The notes: generated by a model from the sequence alone, not told the origin. DNA of 64,000 bases from Kocuria sp. (GCF_030536815.1 NZ_JAUNPE010000001.1:1-64000); one strand, 5' to 3'. Positions 1-9,620 are shown, numbered from the stretch's first letter. Made by a program: numbers and translations.

Positions 1-1003
1 TGGACACGTAGAAGTACGTGAACGCCACGATCATCAGGAAGTACGTGACCATGTACACCGGGTGATCACCCGATGTCAGGTACGTGTTAATCCAGGTGAC
101 CCAACCCGGCACCGGTGAGCCGTCGCTGGGCATTCCGAACTGCGCGATCATGGACGGCAGCATCAGCATGGACGACGCGAAAATGATGGGGATCACCCCG
201 GCCATGTTGACCTTGAGCGGAATGTACGTGCTGGTGCCACCGATCGTGCGGCGACCCACCATGCGCTTGGCGTACTGCACGGGAATGCGGCGTTGTGACT
301 GCTCCACGAACACCACGCACGTGATGACCACCAGCCCCACGGCACACACCGCCAGGAACAAGCCCCAACCGCGGGTGCGGAGAATGTCACCGAGCGCGGA
401 GGGGAAGGTTGCGGCGATAGACGTGAAGATCAACAAGGACATGCCGTTACCGACGCCCCTGTCGGTGATGCGCTCACCGAGCCACATGATCAAGGTGGTG
501 CCGGCGGTCATCGTGAGGATCATGATGACCAGGATCATCAGCGAGTCGTCGGGAATGATCGGCAGGGGGCAGTCACCCAGCAGAGCACCGGAGCGAGCCA
601 GCGACACCACCGTGGTGGCGTTGAGTGCGGCCAGACCAATGGTCAGATAGCGGGTGTACTGCGTGAGCTTGGTCTGCCCTTGGGCGCCCTCTTCGTGGAG
701 TTCCTGGAAACGAGGAATGACCACGCGCAGCAACTGCACGATGATACTGGCCGTGATGTAAGGCATCACGCCCAACGCGAAGATGGACAGTTGCAGGAGC
801 GCACCGCCGCTGAACAGGTTGACCAGGTCGTACACGCCGCCGCTGGTGTTACCCAAGGCCAGACACTGCTGCACGTTGCCGTAGTCCACGCCAGGCGCGG
901 GGATGAAAGTGCCCAACCTGTAGATCACGATGATCCCGAGGGTGAACAGCAGCTTATTGCGCAGTTCCGGCGTTGTGAACGCCCGTGCGAAAGCACTGAG
1001 CAC
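1..1003 (-). CDS. secY: SecY, protein translocase channel subunit (3' end outside window)
   Basis: Main pore subunit of the SecYEG translocon in the cytoplasmic membrane. The reading frame is open from a GTG at 1003 to the window edge (334 codons; the family is about 430), so the C-terminal quarter is missing. Visible SecY traits are the N-terminal stretch LRNKLLFTLGIIVIYRLGTF, a plug/TM2 region beginning FSGGALLQLSIFALGV, ITASIIVQLL, and GERITDRGVGNG in the cytoplasmic loop. The GTG is chosen because GGAGGAGG lies 4 nt upstream. Last spc-operon gene in the window; a terminator-like hairpin separates it from rplO, so it may have its own promoter. Confidence 0.96.
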   Translation of the reverse strand, partial: MLSAFARAFTTPELRNKLLFTLGIIVIYRLGTFIPAPGVDYGNVQQCLALGNTSGGVYDLVNLFSGGALLQLSIFALGVMPYITASIIVQLLRVVIPRFQELHEEGAQGQTKLTQYTRYLTIGLAALNATTVVSLARSGALLGDCPLPIIPDDSLMILVIMILTMTAGTTLIMWLGERITDRGVGNGMSLLIFTSIAATFPSALGDILRTRGWGLFLAVCAVGLVVITCVVFVEQSQRRIPVQYAKRMVGRRTIGGTSTYIPLKVNMAGVIPIIFASSMLMLPSMIAQFGMPSDGSPVPGWVTWINTYLTSGDHPVYMVTYFLMIVAFTYFYVS

Positions 1004-1056
1004 AGGTCCTCCTCCAAAAACTTCAGTGTTGGCCCGGCCGGTCCCGACCCCGGGCA

Positions 1057-1062
1057 AGTCTA
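1057..1062 (-). promoter_or_regulatory. candidate -10 box for secY
   Basis: On the minus strand the hexamer TAGACT lies about 54 nt before the secY start and downstream of the rplO hairpin. It fits the actinobacterial TANNNT pattern and also occurs before tuf and pfkA here. No good -35 hexamer is seen at 17-18 nt, so this is a weak prediction. Confidence 0.35.
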
Positions 1063-1110
1063 GCGAAGGATGCCGCGCGCTCACGATGGGAGGTGAGCGC
1101 CGACACCCCG

Positions 1111-1156
1111 GTAAAAAGTAGCGGGCCCCGCGCCGACAATACGGCACGGGGCCCGC
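1111..1156 (-). terminator. hairpin terminator between rplO and secY
   Basis: A perfect 10-bp stem (1121-1130 with 1147-1156, gcgggccccg and complement) is followed on the minus strand by TACTTTTTAC, a short U-run. It lies 45 nt after the rplO stop, so it could end or attenuate spc-operon transcription before secY. Confidence 0.7.
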
Positions 1157-1200
1157 TTCAGTTCAGGGTTACACCCTACAACCGATTACTGCGTTCGGTC

Positions 1201-1671
1201 TCACGCGGTCTGCGTGGAACCGCCGGCAGCGGCGATCTTCTCAGCCGCGGAGGCGGAGAACTTGTCCGCGGTGATGTTCAGTGCAACGGAGATCTCTCCG
1301 GTGCCCAGAACCTTGACCGGCTGGTTCTTGCGGACTGCACCCTTGGCGACCAGATCGGAGATACCGATCGTGCCTCCTTCGGGGAACAGCTCGCCCAGAC
1401 GGTCCAGGTTCACGACCTGGTACTCCACCCGGAACGGGTTGGTGAACCCACGCAGCTTGGGCAGACGCATCTGCAACGGCAGCTGACCGCCGGCAAAGCC
1501 GGCTTTCACCTGGTAACGCGCCTTGGTGCCCTTGGTACCACGACCGGCAGTCTTACCCTTCGAAGCCTCACCACGACCCACACGGGTCTTGGACTGGTGA
1601 GATCCGGGGGCCGGACGCAGGTGGTGAACCTTCAGGGCGTGCTGCTTCTTGCTCCCAATGTTTTCAGCCAT
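1201..1671 (-). CDS. rplO: 50S ribosomal protein L15
   Basis: L15 of the large subunit, 156 aa from the ATG at 1671. Recognised by the basic, Gly-rich N-terminus ([28 protein letters not shown]) and the L15 core [23 protein letters not shown] two codons upstream (1677) overlaps the rpmD stop and is possible, but family members start MAEN. GGAGG is 10 nt before the ATG. Last gene of the rplN-rplO block before the hairpin. Confidence 0.97.
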   Translation of the reverse strand: MAENIGSKKQHALKVHHLRPAPGSHQSKTRVGRGEASKGKTAGRGTKGTKARYQVKAGFAGGQLPLQMRLPKLRGFTNPFRVEYQVVNLDRLGELFPEGGTIGISDLVAKGAVRKNQPVKVLGTGEISVALNITADKFSASAAEKIAAAGGSTQTA

Positions 1672-1673
1672 GC

Positions 1674-1883
1674 TCACTCGGCCTCCTCAACCTCTACGAG
1701 ATGCGACACGGTATTGATCATGCCCGCGGTCGCTGCATCGGCCTTGCGTACCACCACGTTGCCCGGCTTCTTCAAGCCCAGGGAACGCAGGGTGTCACGC
1801 ATGTTCTGCTTCTGACCGACCATGGAGCGGATCTGCTTGATACGCAGGTTGGCACCGTCGGCCTGAATGCGCTTTCCGTTCAT
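1674..1883 (-). CDS. rpmD: 50S ribosomal protein L30
   Basis: L30, 69 aa, a normal size for the family. Recognised by [20 protein letters not shown] followed by [17 protein letters not shown]. Its ATG shares bases with the rpsE stop (TGATG) and its stop overlaps the alternative rplO start, so it is translationally coupled on both sides. Confidence 0.95.
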   Translation of the reverse strand: MNGKRIQADGANLRIKQIRSMVGQKQNMRDTLRSLGLKKPGNVVVRKADAATAGMINTVSHLVEVEEAE

Positions 1884-2608
1884 CAGGCACCTGCCTTCTG
1901 GATATCGCGCAGCAGCGGAGCCGGAACAACCTCGTCCATGGGCAAGCCACGACGGGCAGCCACGGAAGCGGGCTCTTCGAGCATCCGCAGGGCCTCGATG
2001 GTTGCCTGCACGATGTTGATCTGGTTGGACGAACCCAAGGACTTGGACAGCACGTCGTGGATACCCGCGCACTCGAGTACGGCACGCACCGGACCGCCGG
2101 CGATAACACCGGTACCCGGGGTGGCCGGACGCAACATCACGACACCGGCAGCGGCTTCGCCCTGCACGCGGTGCGGAATGGTGCGATCTTCCACGCGAGG
2201 AACCCGGAAGAAGTTCTTCTTGGCTTCCTCCACGCCCTTGGAAATAGCGGCGGGAACTTCCTTGGCCTTGCCGTAACCCACGCCGACCATGCCGTTGCCA
2301 TCGCCAACCACCACGAGGGCGGTGAAGCTGAAGCGGCGGCCACCCTTGACCACCTTGGACACACGGTTGATGGTCACGACGCGCTCGAGGAACTTGTCCT
2401 TCTCCTCGTCACGACCGCCACGGCCACCACGGCCGCCGCGTTCGTTACGACCGCCGCGTTCGCCACGGCCACCACGCTCGTTGCGGTTGCCGCGACCGCC
2501 GCGGCCACCGCGGTTGTCGTCAGCTCCCTGCTGAGCCTCGGTAGCTTCGTTGGAAGCGTTGGTGGCTTCGCTCACCTTGGTTTCCTTCTCATTGTTCTGC
2601 TCGCTCAC
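1883..2608 (-). CDS. rpsE: 30S ribosomal protein S5 with RGG-rich N-terminal extension
   Basis: S5 of the small subunit, 241 aa against roughly 165 in typical bacteria. The core from about residue 72 is canonical ([59 protein letters not shown]). The first ~70 residues are an acidic stretch followed by about 30 residues of RGG/GRG/NERGG repeats, typical of disordered RNA-binding tails. Start is GTG at 2608 with AAGGAGG upstream; it overlaps the rplR stop (GTGA). Similar tails are known in related Micrococcales; function here is unknown. Confidence 0.97.
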   Translation of the reverse strand: MSEQNNEKETKVSEATNASNEATEAQQGADDNRGGRGGRGNRNERGGRGERGGRNERGGRGGRGGRDEEKDKFLERVVTINRVSKVVKGGRRFSFTALVVVGDGNGMVGVGYGKAKEVPAAISKGVEEAKKNFFRVPRVEDRTIPHRVQGEAAAGVVMLRPATPGTGVIAGGPVRAVLECAGIHDVLSKSLGSSNQINIVQATIEALRMLEEPASVAARRGLPMDEVVPAPLLRDIQKAGA

Positions 2609-2976
2609 AGCGCCAGACCTCCTTCACGGGCACCATCGGCCACCGCGGCCACACGGCCGTGGTACTTGTTACCGCCACGGTCGAAAACCACAGTTTCGAT
2701 TCCGGCAGCCTTGGCGCGTTCGGCAACGAGCTCGCCCACGCGCTTGGCCTTGGCGGTCTTGTCGTCCGAGGCGGACCGCAGGTCAGCTTCCATGGTGGAA
2801 GCGGACGCCAGGGTGACACCCTTGTCGTCGTCGATCACCTGAGCGACCATGTGACGCGCGGAACGGGTCACTACGAGACGGGGACGCACAGCGCTGCCGG
2901 CAACGTACTTGCGTACGCGGCGGTGACGGCGTGCACGCTGAGCGGACTTCGACTTGCCCTTGATTACGAGAGCCAT
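2605..2976 (-). CDS. rplR: 50S ribosomal protein L18
   Basis: L18, 123 aa, the 5S rRNA-binding protein of the large subunit. Shows the basic N-terminus ([16 protein letters not shown]), [20 protein letters not shown], and the C-terminal [12 protein letters not shown] followed by ADGAREGGL, all typical of L18. Full length; it overlaps the rpsE start by four bases and follows rplF by two. Confidence 0.97.
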   Translation of the reverse strand: MALVIKGKSKSAQRARRHRRVRKYVAGSAVRPRLVVTRSARHMVAQVIDDDKGVTLASASTMEADLRSASDDKTAKAKRVGELVAERAKAAGIETVVFDRGGNKYHGRVAAVADGAREGGLAL

Positions 2977-2978
2977 GA

Positions 2979-3515
2979 TTACTTACCAGCCTTTCCGGCC
3001 TTGCGGCGGATCTGCTCGCCGGCGTAACGCACGCCCTTGCCCTTGTAGGGGTCGGGCAGACGCAGCTTGCGGATCTTCGCGGCAACCTGGCCAACCTGCT
3101 GCTTGTCGATGCCGGCGACGGTGACCTTGTTCGAGCCTTCGACGGACAGCGTGATGCCGTCCGGAGCCTCGAACGGGACAGGGTGGCTGTAGCCCAGAGC
3201 GAACTCCAGGTTGGCGCCCTTGGCCTGCACACGGTAACCGGTTCCGACGATTTCCAGCTGCTTGCTGTAACCCTCGGAGACACCCTGGACCATGTTGGCG
3301 ATCAGGGTACGAGTCAAACCGTGCAGAGCGCGGGATTCACGCTCGTCGTTGGGGCGGGACACCTGAACGGTGCCGTCTTCCACAACCACGGTGATGGGAG
3401 CGGCCACGGTTTGAGTCAATGCGCCCTTGGGGCCATTGACCTTCACCACGGAACCGTCCACAGCGACCTCCACACCGGCGGGCACAGAGATCGGGAGACG
3501 TCCAATACGTGACAT
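2979..3515 (-). CDS. rplF: 50S ribosomal protein L6
   Basis: L6, 178 aa, binds near the factor-binding region of the large subunit. Begins [17 protein letters not shown] and ends with the L6 signature region ([20 protein letters not shown] followed by a lysine-rich tail). Both duplicated L6 folds are present and length is normal. Between rpsH (31 nt gap) and rplR (2 nt gap). Confidence 0.98.
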   Translation of the reverse strand: MSRIGRLPISVPAGVEVAVDGSVVKVNGPKGALTQTVAAPITVVVEDGTVQVSRPNDERESRALHGLTRTLIANMVQGVSEGYSKQLEIVGTGYRVQAKGANLEFALGYSHPVPFEAPDGITLSVEGSNKVTVAGIDKQQVGQVAAKIRKLRLPDPYKGKGVRYAGEQIRRKAGKAGK

Positions 3516-3546
3516 GTTCTCTTCCTTTCTTGTTCTGTGCTACCGA

Positions 3547-3945
3547 TTACCAGACGTACGCGAGGACTTCCCCGCCCACGCCCTTCTTGCCGGCCTGCTT
3601 GTCAGTCAGCAGACCCGAAGAGGTGGAGAGGATCGCGATGCCCATACCGCCGAGAACCTTCGGCAAGTTGGTGGACTTCGCGTACACGCGCAAACCCGGC
3701 TTGGAGATGCGGCGAACGCCCGCAATGGAGCGCTCACGGTTGGGGCCGAACTTCAGGGACAGAACGAGGGTTTTTCCGACCTTGGCCGGCTCCTCGTTCC
3801 AGTCCGCAATGTAACCCTCGGCCTTAAGGATGTCCGCAACCCGAGCCTTCAGCTTGGAGTACGGCATGCTCACGGTGTCGTGGTATGCGGAGTTCGCATT
3901 ACGCAGACGCGTCAGCATGTCTGCGACAGGATCTGTCATTGTCAT
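3547..3945 (-). CDS. rpsH: 30S ribosomal protein S8
   Basis: S8, 132 aa, binds the central 16S domain. Recognised by [20 protein letters not shown] at the N-terminus and [20 protein letters not shown] near the C-terminus. The open frame extends to a GTG at 3972, but the MTMTDP start is conserved and chosen. A 12-nt palindrome (GGGCATGTGCCC) lies between the AGGAAGG Shine-Dalgarno and this ATG. There is no rpsN gene in the 75-nt gap to rplE. Confidence 0.97.
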   Translation of the reverse strand: MTMTDPVADMLTRLRNANSAYHDTVSMPYSKLKARVADILKAEGYIADWNEEPAKVGKTLVLSLKFGPNRERSIAGVRRISKPGLRVYAKSTNLPKVLGGMGIAILSTSSGLLTDKQAGKKGVGGEVLAYVW

Positions 3946-4020
3946 GTTTGGGCACATGCCCTTCCTCGTCACGGTTTCCCGGCCGGTTACAGCCAGTCGG
4001 GACCTCTGACGTCGCGGGAA

Positions 4021-4590
4021 TTAGTTGGTCTTGAACGGGAAGCCGAGCGCCTTGAGCAGCGCGCGACCTTCGTCGTCAGTCTTGGCGGAGGTCACCACGG
4101 TGATATCCATACCGCGCACGCGGTCGATCCGGTCCTGGTCGATTTCGTGGAACATGGACTGTTCCGTCAAACCGAAGGTGTAGTTGCCGTTACCGTCGAA
4201 GTGACGATCGGACAAACCACGGAAGTCACGGATACGCGGCAGGGCCAGGGTCACCAGACGGTCCAGGAATTCCCACATGCGATCGCCACGCATGGTGACG
4301 TGAGCGCCAATGGGCATACCTTCGCGCAGCTTGAACTGTGCAATGGACTTCTTGGCGCGGTTGACCACGGGCTTCTGGCCGGTGATGGCCGTCAGGTCCT
4401 TGATGGCGGAATCCACCAGCTTGGAGTCCTTGGCTGCCTCGCCCAGACCCATGTTCACGACGACCTTGGTGATGCGGGGCAGCTGCATGACGTTCGTGAA
4501 ACCGAACTCTTCCTGCAGTGCCGGCGCAACGGTCTCGTGGTACTTGGTCTTGAACCGCGGTGTCATCTTGGTTTCGGTCGTTTCGCTCAT
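4021..4590 (-). CDS. rplE: 50S ribosomal protein L5
   Basis: L5, 189 aa, contacts 5S rRNA and the P-site tRNA. Recognised by [38 protein letters not shown] and the C-terminal [19 protein letters not shown]. Start ATG at 4590 (MSETTETK) overlaps the rplX stop as TGATG with AAGGA 6 nt upstream; the GTG immediately before it is less likely. Confidence 0.98.
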   Translation of the reverse strand: MSETTETKMTPRFKTKYHETVAPALQEEFGFTNVMQLPRITKVVVNMGLGEAAKDSKLVDSAIKDLTAITGQKPVVNRAKKSIAQFKLREGMPIGAHVTMRGDRMWEFLDRLVTLALPRIRDFRGLSDRHFDGNGNYTFGLTEQSMFHEIDQDRIDRVRGMDITVVTSAKTDDEGRALLKALGFPFKTN

Positions 4591-4934
4591 CACAGATCCT
4601 TGCCGGTGCTCTTGGACACGCGAACGCGGACGGTCTTCTGCTTGCCGTCACGCTCCACGGTCTCGGTGCGGTAGCCCACGCGGGTCGGCTTGCCGGTCTC
4701 CGGGTCCACGAGCATCACGTTGGAGATGTGAATGGGAGCCTCGGTCTTGACGATGCCACCGGCTTCGCCCTGGGCGCTGGCACGCTTGTGCTTGGTCATC
4801 ACGTTGACACCCTCGACCACCACGCGGGAGGTTTCGGTGTTCACGCGCAGGACCTTGCCCTGCTTGCCCTTGTTCTGCTTGCTGCCGGAAATGACCTGAA
4901 CCAGGTCTCCGGTCTTAATCTTGAATTTCGCCAT
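4590..4934 (-). CDS. rplX: 50S ribosomal protein L24
   Basis: L24, 114 aa, an early assembly protein with a KOW motif. Shows [20 protein letters not shown] then [20 protein letters not shown], the canonical KOW fold, and [20 protein letters not shown]. Sits between rplN (1 nt gap) and rplE (overlap). Confidence 0.97.
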   Translation of the reverse strand: MAKFKIKTGDLVQVISGSKQNKGKQGKVLRVNTETSRVVVEGVNVMTKHKRASAQGEAGGIVKTEAPIHISNVMLVDPETGKPTRVGYRTETVERDGKQKTVRVRVSKSTGKDL

Positions 4935-4935
4935 G

Positions 4936-5304
4936 TCAGAGCACCTCCGGAGCCAGCGAGATGATCTTCATGAACTTCTTGTCGCGCAGCTCGCGACCCA
5001 CGGGGCCGAAGATGCGCGTGCCACGGGGATCCCCGTCGGTCTTCAAGATCACTGCGGCGTTCTCGTCGAAACGAATGTAGGAGCCGTCGGAACGGCGCCT
5101 CTGCTTCTTGGTACGGACCACAACGGCCTTGACAACGTCGCCCTTCTTGACGTTGCCACCGGGGATTGCGTCCTTTACGGTGGCGACAATAACGTCGCCA
5201 ATGCCTGCGTAACGGCGTCCGGATCCACCGAGTACACGGATGGTGAGGATTTCCTTCGCACCCGTGTTATCGGCGACCCTAAGCCGCGACTCCTGCTGAA
5301 TCAC
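4936..5304 (-). CDS. rplN: 50S ribosomal protein L14
   Basis: L14, 122 aa, at the inter-subunit bridge. [20 protein letters not shown] and [20 protein letters not shown] are diagnostic, and the C-terminus [18 protein letters not shown] is intact. Start is GTG with AGGAG six bases upstream. First gene of the spc unit here: 570 nt without a gene separate it from rpsQ, so it must have its own promoter. Confidence 0.98.
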   Translation of the reverse strand: MIQQESRLRVADNTGAKEILTIRVLGGSGRRYAGIGDVIVATVKDAIPGGNVKKGDVVKAVVVRTKKQRRRSDGSYIRFDENAAVILKTDGDPRGTRIFGPVGRELRDKKFMKIISLAPEVL

Positions 5305-5800
5305 TGATTTCTCCTGTCGTCGCGCCGGTTCTCATCCATATCTGGACGATGTCGAGCCTTGCGGAACGGTAGATATTTGAACGCTTCGCTGCACGGTGCT
5401 CCCCGTGACCGTAGGAGGGGTCCGAGGCGTTTTCACAAAGCACGTACGCGCTGGGTTTGTGGCGTGAGTGGTTCGAAGTGACTCAGACGAACGGGTCATC
5501 TGCTTCGCTGCCCCACTGAGGATCGGTCTGCGCAACCAGAATCCGTGAACGGGCAGCGGAGGCGCGGTGATCATCGCTTGACGATGCCGCGCGCTGTTTC
5601 GCGTGTCGGAACGCGCGAATACGCTGGTTCGTGCCCCGCTTTCTCTTCCGAGAATGTGGACCGCCAGGCGGTTCCAGGGGCATTGAGGATTCTGACTCAG
5701 CAGTGTCGAAGTCAGTGATGTGGGCACACGTGTGCCACACGCGTACTGACCCACTCTACAGCTCAGGCACCCTCGGGTCCAACTGACCACTGCGGCACAG
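5305..5800. other. gene-free stretch between S10 and spc operons
   Basis: No frame here has family resemblance or a convincing ribosome binding site; a 160-codon minus frame (5332-5814) looks like chance. The stretch should hold the promoter and leader of rplN-rplO, but I see no clear -35/-10 pair. Its main structure is a strong palindrome at 5711-5750, listed separately. Confidence 0.6.
5711..5750. repeat. nested palindrome upstream of the spc operon
   Basis: A 14-bp perfect palindrome (ggcacacgtgtgcc, 5723-5736) extends outward with a bulged stem and is enclosed by six-base arms gtcagt (5711-5716) and actgac (5745-5750). It could be an RNA hairpin in the rplN leader or a protein-binding dyad; the sequence does not decide. 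Confidence 0.6.
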
Positions 5801-5834
5801 CAACGGGCCCCCATCCGAGGATGGGGGCCCGTTG
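5801..5834 (-). terminator. hairpin terminator after rpsQ
   Basis: A perfect 15-bp stem (5801-5815 with 5820-5834) and 4-nt loop start 41 nt after the rpsQ stop. No U-run follows on the minus strand, as is common for actinobacterial terminators. It marks the end of the S10 operon. Confidence 0.75.
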
Positions 5835-5874
5835 GTCGGCTCGAAGCCGGCCTGCTGTATTGCTCGAAAGGACC

Positions 5875-6159
5875 TTACTTGGCCTTCTCGATGATCTCCA
5901 CGATGCGCCAGTTCTTGCTGGCGGACAGCGGACGGGTCTCGGCGATCCGGACAAGGTCACCGATACCGGCGGCGTTCTCCTCGTCGTGAGCCTTGACGCG
6001 CTTGGACTTGCGCATGACCTTGCCGTAGAGGGCGTGCTTCACACGATCCTCGACCTGCACGACCACGGTCTTGTCCATCTTGTCGGAGACTACGTAGCCG
6101 CGACGGGTCTTACGGTCACCGCGCTCGGCCGTGGCCTCGTTGTTAACCTGCTCGCTCAC
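5875..6159 (-). CDS. rpsQ: 30S ribosomal protein S17
   Basis: S17, 94 aa, a primary 16S-binding protein. Shows [20 protein letters not shown] and [20 protein letters not shown], typical S17. GTG start overlaps the rpmC stop (GTGA). Last gene of the S10 operon, ended by the 15-bp hairpin. Confidence 0.97.
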   Translation of the reverse strand: MSEQVNNEATAERGDRKTRRGYVVSDKMDKTVVVQVEDRVKHALYGKVMRKSKRVKAHDEENAAGIGDLVRIAETRPLSASKNWRIVEIIEKAK

Positions 6160-6461
6160 TTGGCATCATCCTCAGACTTGGCGGCCTTCTTGCTTGCCTT
6201 GGCTGCCTTCTTGTCGGTCTCTACAGCAGTCGCCTCGACCTCTTCGCGGATGCCCAGCTCGCGCTCACGGAGCACGGTGTAGATGCGGGCGATGTCACGC
6301 TTGACGGACTTCAGGCGACCGTTGCTCTCGAGCTGACCGGTTGCGGACTGGAAGCGCAGATTGAACAGCTCTTCCTTGGACTTGCGCAACTGCTCGGTCA
6401 GAGCACCGTTGTCGAGTGCCGCGAGGTTTTCCATGTTCAGATCCTTAGATCCAATAGCCAT
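6156..6461 (-). CDS. rpmC: 50S ribosomal protein L29 with lysine-rich tail
   Basis: L29, 101 aa; the family core is about 65-70 residues. The core [20 protein letters not shown] and [17 protein letters not shown] is canonical. The extra ~30 residues form a Lys/Ala/Glu-rich low-complexity tail after residue 75. L29 sits by the peptide exit tunnel. Close spacing to rplP (3 nt) and overlap with rpsQ indicate coupling. Confidence 0.96.
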   Translation of the reverse strand: MAIGSKDLNMENLAALDNGALTEQLRKSKEELFNLRFQSATGQLESNGRLKSVKRDIARIYTVLRERELGIREEVEATAVETDKKAAKASKKAAKSEDDAK

Positions 6462-6464
6462 TGA

Positions 6465-6881
6465 TCATTCACCACCTTCGCGACGCACGATACGTGCCTT
6501 CATCGGGAGCTTGTGGATTGCCAAACGAAGCGCCTCGCGGGCGACTTCCTCGGTCACACCGGAGATCTCGAACATGATGCGTCCGGGCTTGACGTTGGCG
6601 ACCCACCATTCGGGCGAACCCTTACCGGAACCCATGCGGGTTTCGGCAGGCTTCTTGGTCAGGGGACGGTCCGGATAAATGTTGATCCAGACCTTACCGC
6701 CACGCTTGATGTGACGGGTCATTGCGATACGCGCGGCTTCGATCTGACGGTTGGTGACATAGGCCGGGCTCAATGCCTGGATGCCCCACTCGCCGAACGA
6801 TACCTGGGTTCCGCCCTTGGCCTGACCCCGTCGCTTGGGGTGGTGCTGCTTGCGGAACTTCACACGACGTGGGATAAGCAT
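6465..6881 (-). CDS. rplP: 50S ribosomal protein L16
   Basis: L16, 138 aa, normal length; binds near the A-site and 5S r[23 protein letters not shown] at the start and [20 protein letters not shown] near the C-terminus are diagnostic. The start overlaps the rpsC stop by one base (TAATG). Confidence 0.98.
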   Translation of the reverse strand: MLIPRRVKFRKQHHPKRRGQAKGGTQVSFGEWGIQALSPAYVTNRQIEAARIAMTRHIKRGGKVWINIYPDRPLTKKPAETRMGSGKGSPEWWVANVKPGRIMFEISGVTEEVAREALRLAIHKLPMKARIVRREGGE

Positions 6882-7732
6882 TACTTACCACCCTCTGCGT
6901 TGGACGCCTCCGCAGCGTTGTTCTGCTGCGGGGCTGCGGCGGAGTCGTTACGCTCACGGCGTCCGCCACGGTCGTTACGGTCATTGCCACCACGACGACG
7001 ACGCTCGCCGCCACCGGCACCACCGGCGCCACCGCGACGGTCGTTGCGTCCGCGCGAAGACGGAGCAGCGGCCTGCTGTGCTGCCAGTTCCTTGGAGGTC
7101 AGGTCGCCCTTGTAGATCCAGACCTTCACGCCGATGCGGCCGAAGGTGGTCTTGGCCTCGAAGAAGCCGTAGTCGATGTTCGCGCGCAGGGTGTGCAGGG
7201 GCACACGGCCTTCGCGGTAGAACTCCGAGCGGGACATTTCAGCACCACCGAGGCGGCCGGCGCACTGGATACGAATACCCTTGGCGCCCGCACGCTGTGC
7301 GGACTGAATGGCCTTCTTCATGGCGCGGCGGAAAGCCACGCGAGAAGCGAGCTGCTCGGCGACACCCTGAGCGACCAACTGCGCGTCGATCTCGGGGTTC
7401 TTGACTTCCAGGATGTTCAGCTGGATCTGCTTGCCGGTCAGCTTCTCGAGCTCACCGCGAATGCGGTCAGCTTCGGCGCCGCGGCGGCCGATCACGATAC
7501 CCGGGCGAGCGGTGTGGATGTCCACACGCACACGGTCACGGGTACGTTCGATCTCGACCTTGGAGATACCTGCCCGCTCCATGCCCTTGGACATCAGCTC
7601 GCGGATCTTCACATCCTCGCGGATGTAGTCCTTGTAGCGCTGACCCGGCTGGTTGGAGTCGGCGTACCAGTGCGAGATGTGGTCGGTGGTGATACCCAGA
7701 CGGAATCCGTTGGGGTTAATTTTCTGTCCCAC
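6881..7732 (-). CDS. rpsC: 30S ribosomal protein S3 with RGG-rich C-terminal tail
   Basis: S3, 283 aa against about 210-235 in many bacteria. Core is canonical: [20 protein letters not shown], the KH-type RNA-binding region around [20 protein letters not shown], and [18 protein letters not shown]. After residue ~220 follow about 60 residues rich in Arg, Gly and Asn ([24 protein letters not shown]) ending in an Ala/Asn-rich stretch. GTG start abuts the rplV stop. Confidence 0.97.
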   Translation of the reverse strand: MGQKINPNGFRLGITTDHISHWYADSNQPGQRYKDYIREDVKIRELMSKGMERAGISKVEIERTRDRVRVDIHTARPGIVIGRRGAEADRIRGELEKLTGKQIQLNILEVKNPEIDAQLVAQGVAEQLASRVAFRRAMKKAIQSAQRAGAKGIRIQCAGRLGGAEMSRSEFYREGRVPLHTLRANIDYGFFEAKTTFGRIGVKVWIYKGDLTSKELAAQQAAAPSSRGRNDRRGGAGGAGGGERRRRGGNDRNDRGGRRERNDSAAAPQQNNAAEASNAEGGK

Positions 7733-8098
7733 TTAGCGGACCTCCTCCTTCTCCGGGGTCGCCACGACCACGGTCACGTGGCTCGTGCGCTTGTTGATGC
7801 GGTACGCACGGCCCTGGGCGCGCGGCTGGAACCGCTTCATGGTGGGTCCCTCATCCACGTAAGCAGCGGAGACAACGAGGTCTTCCTGCTTGAACGCGAG
7901 GCCATCACGCTCGGCCGTCTGCCGGGCGTTGGCCACGGCGGATTCGAGAACCTTGAACACCGGCTCGGAAGCTGCCTGGGGGGCAAACTTCAGAATCGCC
8001 AATGCCTCATTCGCCTGCTGGCCACGAATCAGGTTGACGACGCGCCGGGCCTTCATAGGCGTCACGCGGATATAGCGCGCAGATGCCTTGGCTTCCAT
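7733..8098 (-). CDS. rplV: 50S ribosomal protein L22
   Basis: L22, 121 aa, lines the exit tunnel. Shows [35 protein letters not shown] and [20 protein letters not shown], all typical. ATG start with GGAAAG upstream; 51 nt downstream of rpsS. Confidence 0.98.
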   Translation of the reverse strand: MEAKASARYIRVTPMKARRVVNLIRGQQANEALAILKFAPQAASEPVFKVLESAVANARQTAERDGLAFKQEDLVVSAAYVDEGPTMKRFQPRAQGRAYRINKRTSHVTVVVATPEKEEVR

Positions 8099-8149
8099 TG
8101 CTTTCCTTCTCTCGTCTTGTCGAAGAAGTGCTACGTGCTAACCCGTAGG

Positions 8150-8431
8150 TCAGCGACGCTTGCCCTTCTTGTCGTCCTTCACATGGCCGCGGAACGTGCG
8201 GGTGGGAGCGAATTCGCCGAGCTTGTGCCCGACCATCGACTCCGTGATGAACACCGGGATGTGCTTGCGTCCGTCGTGCACGGCAATCGTGTGTCCGAGC
8301 ATGTCGGGCACGATCATCGAGCGGCGGGACCACGTCTTGATGACGTTCTTGGTACCCTTCTCGTTCTCCTTGGCGACCTTCAGGTAGAGGTGCTGATCAA
8401 CGAAAGGGCCCTTCTTGAGGCTGCGTGGCAT
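8150..8431 (-). CDS. rpsS: 30S ribosomal protein S19
   Basis: S19, 93 aa, head of the small subunit. [19 protein letters not shown] and [20 protein letters not shown] are diagnostic, and the C-terminal [17 protein letters not shown] is intact. It follows rplB after 12 nt. Confidence 0.98.
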   Translation of the reverse strand: MPRSLKKGPFVDQHLYLKVAKENEKGTKNVIKTWSRRSMIVPDMLGHTIAVHDGRKHIPVFITESMVGHKLGEFAPTRTFRGHVKDDKKGKRR

Positions 8432-8443
8432 TAGTCAGGCTCC

Positions 8444-9283
8444 TTAGCGCTTGTTCTTGCCGGTACGACGACGACGGACGATGAGCTTGTCGCTTTCCTT
8501 GTTGGGGCGACGGGTGCGTCCCTCGGGCTTGCCGTTCGGGTTGACCGGGTGGCGTCCACCGGAGGTCTTGCCCTCACCACCACCGTGCGGGTGGTCAACG
8601 GGGTTCATGACGACACCGCGGACGGTCGGGCGGATGCCCTTCCAGCGGTTACGTCCGGCCTTGCCCCAGTTGATGTTGGACTGCTCGGCGTTGCCGACCT
8701 CGCCCACGGTTGCGCGGCAGCGAACGTCGACGTTGCGGATTTCACCGGAGGGCAGACGGAGCTGGCCGTACTTGCCTTCCTTGGCGACGAGCTGCACGGA
8801 CGCACCGGCCGAACGGGCCAGCTTGGCACCGCCGCCCGGACGCAGCTCCACGGCGTGGAGCACGGTGCCCACGGGGATGTTGCGCAGCGGCAGGTTGTTA
8901 CCGGGCTTGATATCGGCGGACGGACCGGACTCGACAACATCGCCCTGCTTGAGCTTGTTGGGGGCCACGATGTAGCGCTTGGTGCCGTCGACGTAATGCA
9001 GCAGCGCAATGCGCGCCGTGCGGTTGGGGTCGTACTCGATGTGAGCGACCTTGGCGTCGACGCCGTCCTTGTCGTGACGACGGAAGTCGATGACACGGTA
9101 CTGGCGCTTGTGCCCACCGCCCTTGTGACGGGTGGTGATACGACCGGTGTTGTTGCGACCGCCCTTCTTGGGCAGCGGACGCACCAGCGACTTTTCGGGC
9201 GTATTACGCGTGATTTCTACGAAGTCGGCAACCGACGAGCCACGACGGCCCGGGGTTGTCGGCTTGTGCTTACGGATAGCCAT
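8444..9283 (-). CDS. rplB: 50S ribosomal protein L2
   Basis: L2, 279 aa, needed for peptidyl transferase assembly. Contains [18 protein letters not shown] and the L2 signature [20 protein letters not shown] with the conserved histidine in HPHGGGEG. Normal length; ATG start, 31 nt after rplW. Confidence 0.98.
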   Translation of the reverse strand: MAIRKHKPTTPGRRGSSVADFVEITRNTPEKSLVRPLPKKGGRNNTGRITTRHKGGGHKRQYRVIDFRRHDKDGVDAKVAHIEYDPNRTARIALLHYVDGTKRYIVAPNKLKQGDVVESGPSADIKPGNNLPLRNIPVGTVLHAVELRPGGGAKLARSAGASVQLVAKEGKYGQLRLPSGEIRNVDVRCRATVGEVGNAEQSNINWGKAGRNRWKGIRPTVRGVVMNPVDHPHGGGEGKTSGGRHPVNPNGKPEGRTRRPNKESDKLIVRRRRTGKNKR

Positions 9284-9314
9284 AATTGATATTCCTCGTT
9301 AAAGTGGTCTCCGC

Positions 9315-9620
9315 TCAGGCGAGCGGACCGCCGAAGATGTCGATGGAACCTTCCCGAAGGGACACGATGGCACGCTTGGTGGCCTTACGCTGTCCCCAGC
9401 CGAAGCGAGTGCGCTTGCGCTTACCGGGACGATTGAGGGTGTTGACGGACTCGACCTTGACGCCGAAGATCGTCTCCACGGCGTACTTGATTTCGGTCTT
9501 GTTGGCCGAGGGGGCCACCTGGAAGGTGTACTTACCCTCGTCGATCAGTCCGTAGGACTTCTCGGAGACGACCGGGCGAATGATCACATCGCGCGGGTCC
9601 TTGTTGTAGATCGCGCTCAC
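9315..9620 (-). CDS. rplW: 50S ribosomal protein L23
   Basis: L23, 101 aa, docking site at the tunnel exit. Shows [20 protein letters not shown] and a C-terminal [20 protein letters not shown] start; the first bases overlap the end of rplD. Confidence 0.97.
   Translation of the reverse strand: MSAIYNKDPRDVIIRPVVSEKSYGLIDEGKYTFQVAPSANKTEIKYAVETIFGVKVESVNTLNRPGKRKRTRFGWGQRKATKRAIVSLREGSIDIFGGPLA

Noticed and set aside
84..650. 188-codon plus frame at the left edge
   Set aside because: Antisense to secY, whose frame stays open to the window edge.
5332..5814. 160-codon minus frame between rplN and rpsQ
   Set aside because: Runs through the terminator stem, has no ribosome binding site and no family resemblance.
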